NCBI RefSeq assembly: GCF_014287585.1
Contig: NZ_JACOOJ010000004.1
Coordinates: 1 to 64,000 of the forward strand
Direction of reading: 5' to 3'
Length of the DNA stretch: 64,000 nucleotides
Source of the DNA: Parabacteroides hominis
Lineage (GTDB): Bacteria; Bacteroidota; Bacteroidia; Bacteroidales; Tannerellaceae
The translations under genes were made by a program, and so were the position numbers. Positions within the stretch are counted from its first letter, which is position 1. Every line of letters begins with the position of its first letter. Shown here one piece after another: positions 59,855-64,000 of this stretch. A model generated the notes under the pieces. That model was given only the letters and a program-made list of their open reading frames with translations, was not told the origin of the DNA and ran no database searches.

Positions 59855-62800
59855 ATGAATAAATACTATTTATTAGTATCACTCCTTCTGTCCTCTTCTG
59901 TCATGGTGTCCGCCGGGCCCAAGCAGAAGAAGGCGGAAACGTGGATTGATGCTTCAGTCAAAGCTAAAACGGAATTGCAGGCAAAGCTGAAGAAATCCGG
60001 AATGCCGATCATCTCTACCTGGATGAAGCATAAGGCGAAAGCCGAACCTTTCGTGGTAGACCTGAAAGGCGTGGATAAGCTGGTGCTTGTAACGGCCGGT
60101 GGTCCCGACGGTACGGACTACGACCAGGCTGTATGGGCAAACGCCCGTTTGATTAAAGCCGATGGTACAGCCGTATGGTTGGACGAAGTTCCTTATGAAT
60201 ATGGTGTTGCCGGTTGGGCAAAGCCTAAGATGAACACAAATGCTTACGACCATGAAATCGTAATTGCCGGAAAGGAATACAAACACGGTGTGTTCTGCCA
60301 TGCGAACGGAACGTTGGTATATCCGGTGGGTGGCCAGTATGTCCGTTTCGAAGCCGAAGTAGGTATCGACGATACTTCAAGCGGCGGAAGCGTGTTCTTC
60401 CAGGCGTTGAACACAGTCCCGACCTTTGTCGCAGAAGAATTGAATACCAAATATCCGAAAGAGATCGGTATGCTGGGCGCCGTATTGGACGGCCTGGATA
60501 CCTGGCTGATCACTCCGGATGCTTCTGTTGAAAAGCAGGCTGCGGATAATGCGATCGCCCGGTTGAAGGACGGTGCGTACTATTCGAATGTAGCCAAGCA
60601 GATCGCTAACGAAAAAGATCTCAACACCCAGATACGCAAGTATCTCGAACTGGTTGAGAAAGTACAGGACCTGTACACGCTTCAGAGTGATTTGGAATGG
60701 CTGAACGTCGAGGCTGTCAAATTGGCTTTCGCCGATATGAAAAAGCAGAAAGGCTACGACGCCGCCAAATACGAACCGATGCTGAACGAACTGGTACAGC
60801 TCGAAAAGAAAGGCTTCAAAGGCATCTATAACGGTGACGAACAGGCCATCGCCGATGCCAAGAAAGCATTGGAATGTAAACGTGCTATCTTGCTGGCAAA
60901 CCCCTTGCTGGATGCCGACAAGATCGTGGCAGCCCGCTTCAAAGTAGGTTCGAAGGCCCATCAGATCATGACACCTTCTTTAGGAACCCAGGCCAATAAC
61001 TGGAGTAACCAGGAATCTGCCGGCCGTGAAGGCTTCGATGCCGAGATTGTCGAACTCTCCAACCTGCGTGGCGATGTGCAGATGCGCCAGGTATATAAGC
61101 CGAAAAACGGTTCTTCCATCGCGGACCTGAAACTGCATTGGAACGGTGACCGCGTCATGTTCACACAGACGCAGGACGACAAGCGTTGGAACATCTACGA
61201 AGTGAATCTGGATGGAACAGGCTTCAAACCGCTTGTTGAAAACGACGAGCCGGATCTGGAATTTTATGATGGGACGTATCTGCCTGACGGCCGTGTGATT
61301 GCGATCTCCAATATCGGTTATCAGGGCGTTCCCTGTGTAAACGGCGATGACGCTGTCGGTAACATGGTGCTGTATAACCCGAAGGATAAGAGCATGCGCC
61401 GCCTGACATTCGACCAGGATGCCAACTGGAACCCGGTTATCATGAATAACGGTCGCGTGATGTACACCCGCTGGGAGTACACCGACCTGACTCACTACTA
61501 TTCCCGTATCGTCATGCACATGAATCCGGACGGGACAGAAAACAAAGCCCTCTACGGTAGCGGCGCGATGTTCCCGAACAGTACGTTCGACGTACAGCCG
61601 TTGCCCGGCCATGGTTCGGCGTTCGTCGGCATTATCTCCGGCCACCACGGTGTAGCCCGTTCCGGTCGTATGATCATCTTTGACCCGACAAAGGGACGTA
61701 AGAGCACAGCCGGTATGGTACAGGAAATCCCTCACCGCAACCGTCCGATCCAGGAAGAGATCAAAGACCAGCTGGTTAACGGCGTATGGCCGCAGTTCAT
61801 CAAACCGACACCGCTGAACGATAAATACTTCCTGGTAGCAGCCAAGTTAGACCCGCACGCTTTGTGGGGACTTTATCTGGTGGACGTTTACGACAACGTG
61901 ACCTGTTTGATGCAGGCAGAAGGCGAAGGCTATATCAGCCCGATCCTGGTGCGCGAAACGAAGACTCCCCCGTCTATCCCCGACCGTGTGAAACTGAATG
62001 AAAAGGAAGCGACATTCTTTATTCAGGACATATACGAAGGAGAGGGTTTGAAGGGCATTCCTCGCGGAACGGTTAAGTCACTGCGCCTGCATGCTTACGA
62101 ATATGCGTATGTAAAGACCCGTTCCGACCATAACTGGCACGGAATCCAGTCTGGTTGGGATATCAAACGTATGTTGGGTACGGTTCCTGTTGAAGAAGAC
62201 GGTTCCGTGATCTTCAAAGCTCCGGCAAACACTCCGATCTCCATCCAACCTTTGGATAAGGACGGTGTGGCTATCCAGTGGATGCGTAGCTGGGTAACCG
62301 GTCAGCCGGGCGAAGTGGTTTCCTGTATCGGTTGCCACGAAGACCAGAACCAGATCGCGATCCCGAAACGTGTGATCGCTTCACAGAAAGCTCCGTCTGC
62401 CTTGACTCTGCCCGAAGGAGGTACTCGCTCCTTTACGTTCGACCTGGAAATGCAGCCGATCCTGGATCGCGCTTGTATCGCCTGTCATAATGGTGAAGGA
62501 AAAGCGTTCGACCTGCGTGGCGGGAAGAAAGACAAGTTGGGCTATGGCACGTCTTATCTGAACCTGCATCCGTACGTACACCGCCAGGGTGGTGAAGGTG
62601 ATATGGTCGTCTTGCAACCGTACGAATATCATCCCAACACGAGCGAACTCGTTCGTCTGTTGAAGAAAGGTCACCACAATGTGAAGCTGACAGATAAGGA
62701 ATGGAAGACCCTTTACAACTGGATCGATTACAATGCTCCTGATAAAGGTTATTTCAATGCTAACGTGCTGGAAATGCTTCCTTATAAAGGATTCGACCAG

Positions 62801-63850
62801 ATCAAGCGTCGTAAGGAATTGACCGATAAGTATGCAAACGGAGCCGGTGTGGACTGGAAGAAGGAAATCGCCGACTATGCGGATTATCTGAAGAAGCAAG
62901 GCCCGATCACTCCGGTAATGCCAGAAAAGGCTGCTCCTGTAAAGGAAAAGACCGTGAAGGCTAAAGGCTGGCCTTTCGGGTCCGACCGGATCAAGGAAAT
63001 GCTGGCTAAGGAAACCGAAACCCGTAAGGTGGTTGAAATCGCTCCGGGTGTGAAAGTCAATTTCGTCCGTATTCCGGCCGGAGAATTCGTGATGGGTAGC
63101 TATCGTGGCGAACCGGATGCTTATCCTACTGCCAAGGTGAAGATCGACAAAGGCTTCTGGATGGCCGAGTTGGAAACGACGAACGAACAGTTCAACGTTG
63201 TCTTCCCGGATCATGACAGCCGTTTCGTTGACCAGCAGTGGAAAGACCATGTGAACCAGGGTTATCCGGCTAATAAACCGGAACAACCGGTGATCCGTGT
63301 CAGCTACAACGATGCTATGGAATTCTGCCAGAAACTGAGCGAAAAGACAGGTCTCAAGATCACGCTTCCGACAGAAGCGCAGTGGGAATGGGCTTGCCGC
63401 GCCGGTAGCGACCAGGACTTCTGGTATGGTGACATGCACACAGACTTCGGTAAGAAGGACAACCTGGCGGACAAGACAACCTTGTTGCTTGCCGTTTACG
63501 GTGTAGACCCTCAGCCGATGGCTAAGACGAACCCGTGGTACAAATACTATACCTTCCTTCCGAAAGAAGAGAGTGTAGACGATGGTAACCTGGTTCAGGT
63601 TGGCGGCAAGGCATACGAAGCCAATCCGTTCGGTCTGTACAGCATGCACGGAAACGTAGCCGAATGGACCCGTTCCGACTATGTATCGTATCCGTATAAT
63701 GAGAAGACGAAAGAGACATCCGAATACAAGGTTGCCCGTGGCGGTTCTTACATCGACCGTCCGAAGTATGCGGCTTCCTACACGCGTAAAGCTTACTATC
63801 CGTACCAGCGTGTGTTCAATGTCGGTTTCCGTATGATCATTGAAGATTGA
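59855..63850 (+). CDS. Giant exported NPCBM / HzsA-like cytochrome c / SUMF1 fusion protein
   Basis: 1331 residues with a signal peptide (…SVMVSAG). An NPCBM-like carbohydrate-binding domain spans about 55-190 (LVLVTAGGPDGTDYDQAVWANARL … HANGTLVYPVGGQYVRFEAEVGID). A helical linker (~220-380) is followed by an HzsA-related propeller region (WNGDRVMFTQTQDDKRWNIYEV … WNPVIMNNGRVMYTRWEY). Two haem c sites follow, CIGCH at 824 and CIACH at 874. Residues ~1060-1331 are a SUMF1/FGE-type domain (PAGEFVMGS, LPTEAQWEWACRAGS, MHGNVAEWT, RGGSYID, FNVGFRM). The reaction is unknown; HzsA is the alpha subunit of hydrazine synthase, but anammox chemistry is not implied. Confidence 0.85.
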   Translation: MNKYYLLVSLLLSSSVMVSAGPKQKKAETWIDASVKAKTELQAKLKKSGMPIISTWMKHKAKAEPFVVDLKGVDKLVLVTAGGPDGTDYDQAVWANARLIKADGTAVWLDEVPYEYGVAGWAKPKMNTNAYDHEIVIAGKEYKHGVFCHANGTLVYPVGGQYVRFEAEVGIDDTSSGGSVFFQALNTVPTFVAEELNTKYPKEIGMLGAVLDGLDTWLITPDASVEKQAADNAIARLKDGAYYSNVAKQIANEKDLNTQIRKYLELVEKVQDLYTLQSDLEWLNVEAVKLAFADMKKQKGYDAAKYEPMLNELVQLEKKGFKGIYNGDEQAIADAKKALECKRAILLANPLLDADKIVAARFKVGSKAHQIMTPSLGTQANNWSNQESAGREGFDAEIVELSNLRGDVQMRQVYKPKNGSSIADLKLHWNGDRVMFTQTQDDKRWNIYEVNLDGTGFKPLVENDEPDLEFYDGTYLPDGRVIAISNIGYQGVPCVNGDDAVGNMVLYNPKDKSMRRLTFDQDANWNPVIMNNGRVMYTRWEYTDLTHYYSRIVMHMNPDGTENKALYGSGAMFPNSTFDVQPLPGHGSAFVGIISGHHGVARSGRMIIFDPTKGRKSTAGMVQEIPHRNRPIQEEIKDQLVNGVWPQFIKPTPLNDKYFLVAAKLDPHALWGLYLVDVYDNVTCLMQAEGEGYISPILVRETKTPPSIPDRVKLNEKEATFFIQDIYEGEGLKGIPRGTVKSLRLHAYEYAYVKTRSDHNWHGIQSGWDIKRMLGTVPVEEDGSVIFKAPANTPISIQPLDKDGVAIQWMRSWVTGQPGEVVSCIGCHEDQNQIAIPKRVIASQKAPSALTLPEGGTRSFTFDLEMQPILDRACIACHNGEGKAFDLRGGKKDKLGYGTSYLNLHPYVHRQGGEGDMVVLQPYEYHPNTSELVRLLKKGHHNVKLTDKEWKTLYNWIDYNAPDKGYFNANVLEMLPYKGFDQIKRRKELTDKYANGAGVDWKKEIADYADYLKKQGPITPVMPEKAAPVKEKTVKAKGWPFGSDRIKEMLAKETETRKVVEIAPGVKVNFVRIPAGEFVMGSYRGEPDAYPTAKVKIDKGFWMAELETTNEQFNVVFPDHDSRFVDQQWKDHVNQGYPANKPEQPVIRVSYNDAMEFCQKLSEKTGLKITLPTEAQWEWACRAGSDQDFWYGDMHTDFGKKDNLADKTTLLLAVYGVDPQPMAKTNPWYKYYTFLPKEESVDDGNLVQVGGKAYEANPFGLYSMHGNVAEWTRSDYVSYPYNEKTKETSEYKVARGGSYIDRPKYAASYTRKAYYPYQRVFNVGFRMIIED

Positions 63851-63891
63851 TAATAAAGAGGTATAGATAATATCTATCAACCCATAGAGAG

Positions 63892-63966
63892 CACAGATGT
63901 GGCAGATTGCCACGGATTATTTCATCAAACGATTAATCTGCGTACATTTGCCGCATCTGTGAACTC
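63892..63966. repeat. Inverted repeat of the ACAGATGnGGCAGATT type
   Basis: GAGCACAGATGTGGCAGATT (from about 63888) is imperfectly mirrored by AATCTGCGTACATTTGCCGC ending CATCTGTGAACTC. Such CACAGAT/ATCTGTG elements are frequent between Bacteroidetes genes. It lies between the giant gene and the next start codon. Confidence 0.6.
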
Positions 63967-63980
63967 TAATAAAAAAGTAA

Positions 63981-64000
63981 ATGAAAACAAATCTCGAAAG
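63981..64000 (+). CDS. Possible start of a further gene of the operon, cut by the window edge
   Basis: ATG AAA ACA AAT CTC GAA AG follows an A-rich stretch with AAAAAAGT. Only six codons (MKTNLE) are visible, so no identification is possible. Confidence 0.4.

Noticed and set aside
56053-63850. Idea that the HzsA-like protein indicates hydrazine synthesis/anammox
   Set aside because: Only the alpha-like domain is present, fused to NPCBM and SUMF1 domains; no beta/gamma subunits or hydrazine dehydrogenase are seen, and the rest of the window is a fermentative gut Bacteroidales.
62381-63913. 510-codon minus-strand open frame opposite the giant HzsA/SUMF1 gene
   Set aside because: The plus strand has clear domain motifs throughout; the antisense translation is low in structure and has no motif.

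Overview
The window looks like chromosomal DNA of a gut Bacteroidales, most likely Parabacteroides. Promoters fit the Bacteroidetes TTTG-N19-21-TAnnTTTG pattern, Shine-Dalgarno sites are mostly weak, and the gene families are typical of that order: the DUF6261, DUF6078 and DUF5009 proteins, a BT4734/VirE primase-helicase, an Mpi-type serine recombinase and biotin-dependent acyl-CoA carboxylation. The genus is an inference from gene content; no rRNA or tRNA is present to confirm it.

Layout, left to right. 1-650 is a scar: the C-terminus of an ISL3-family transposase followed by a frameshifted TolC-like remnant. 654-4368 encodes a three-subunit acyl-CoA (propionyl-CoA type) carboxylase. 4.4-8.8 kb holds a 41-bp repeat array, a DUF6261 protein and two exported proteins. 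8.8-13.6 kb (minus strand) has an LptF/G permease, tgt, and a polyferredoxin plus DUF362 pair. 13.7-16 kb has small genes and a serine recombinase lacking its usual catalytic serine. 16.1-25.7 kb is largely housekeeping: MutS2, a PDZ protein, GrpE/DnaJ, flavoproteins and PyrBI. 25.9-31.5 kb is an RND efflux operon. 31.8-36.8 kb has alkaline phosphatase, an M24 peptidase, an HtpX-like protease, LemA and a decayed toxin-antitoxin pair. 36.8-39.1 kb has AraC and DUF418 genes. 39.2-42.6 kb has an orphan CRISPR array, DUF6078 and the VirE-type protein. 42.9-47.4 kb has two DUF5009 acyltransferase-like proteins, L-serine dehydratase and GH43. 47.5-55.1 kb is a TetR-controlled YbhGFSR-like ABC exporter operon interrupted by two inverted copies of a ~275-290 bp hairpin-rich element.

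55.2-64 kb is the most unusual part. An IclR-type regulator opens an operon running off the right edge. It encodes a beta-propeller/di-heme cytochrome c protein, a chorismatase-like (FkbO/Hyg5) protein overlapping it by 4 nt, a cysteine-rich cupin lipoprotein, and a 1331-residue exported protein combining an NPCBM-like domain, an HzsA-like region with two CxxCH sites and a formylglycine-generating-enzyme (SUMF1) domain. I do not know a described pathway with this composition.

Repeats are the second theme. Three intergenic regions (15.0, 40.4 and 58.9 kb) carry the same architecture: hairpin units of exactly 22 bp, GTTTC-N8-GAAAC-N4, with conserved arms and variable loops. Other repeats include the MITE-like pair, a GTGAAAG-stem element inserted in frame inside an ABC permease and again at the stop codon of the next gene, REP-like CCGCG palindromes, and a 40-41 bp array.
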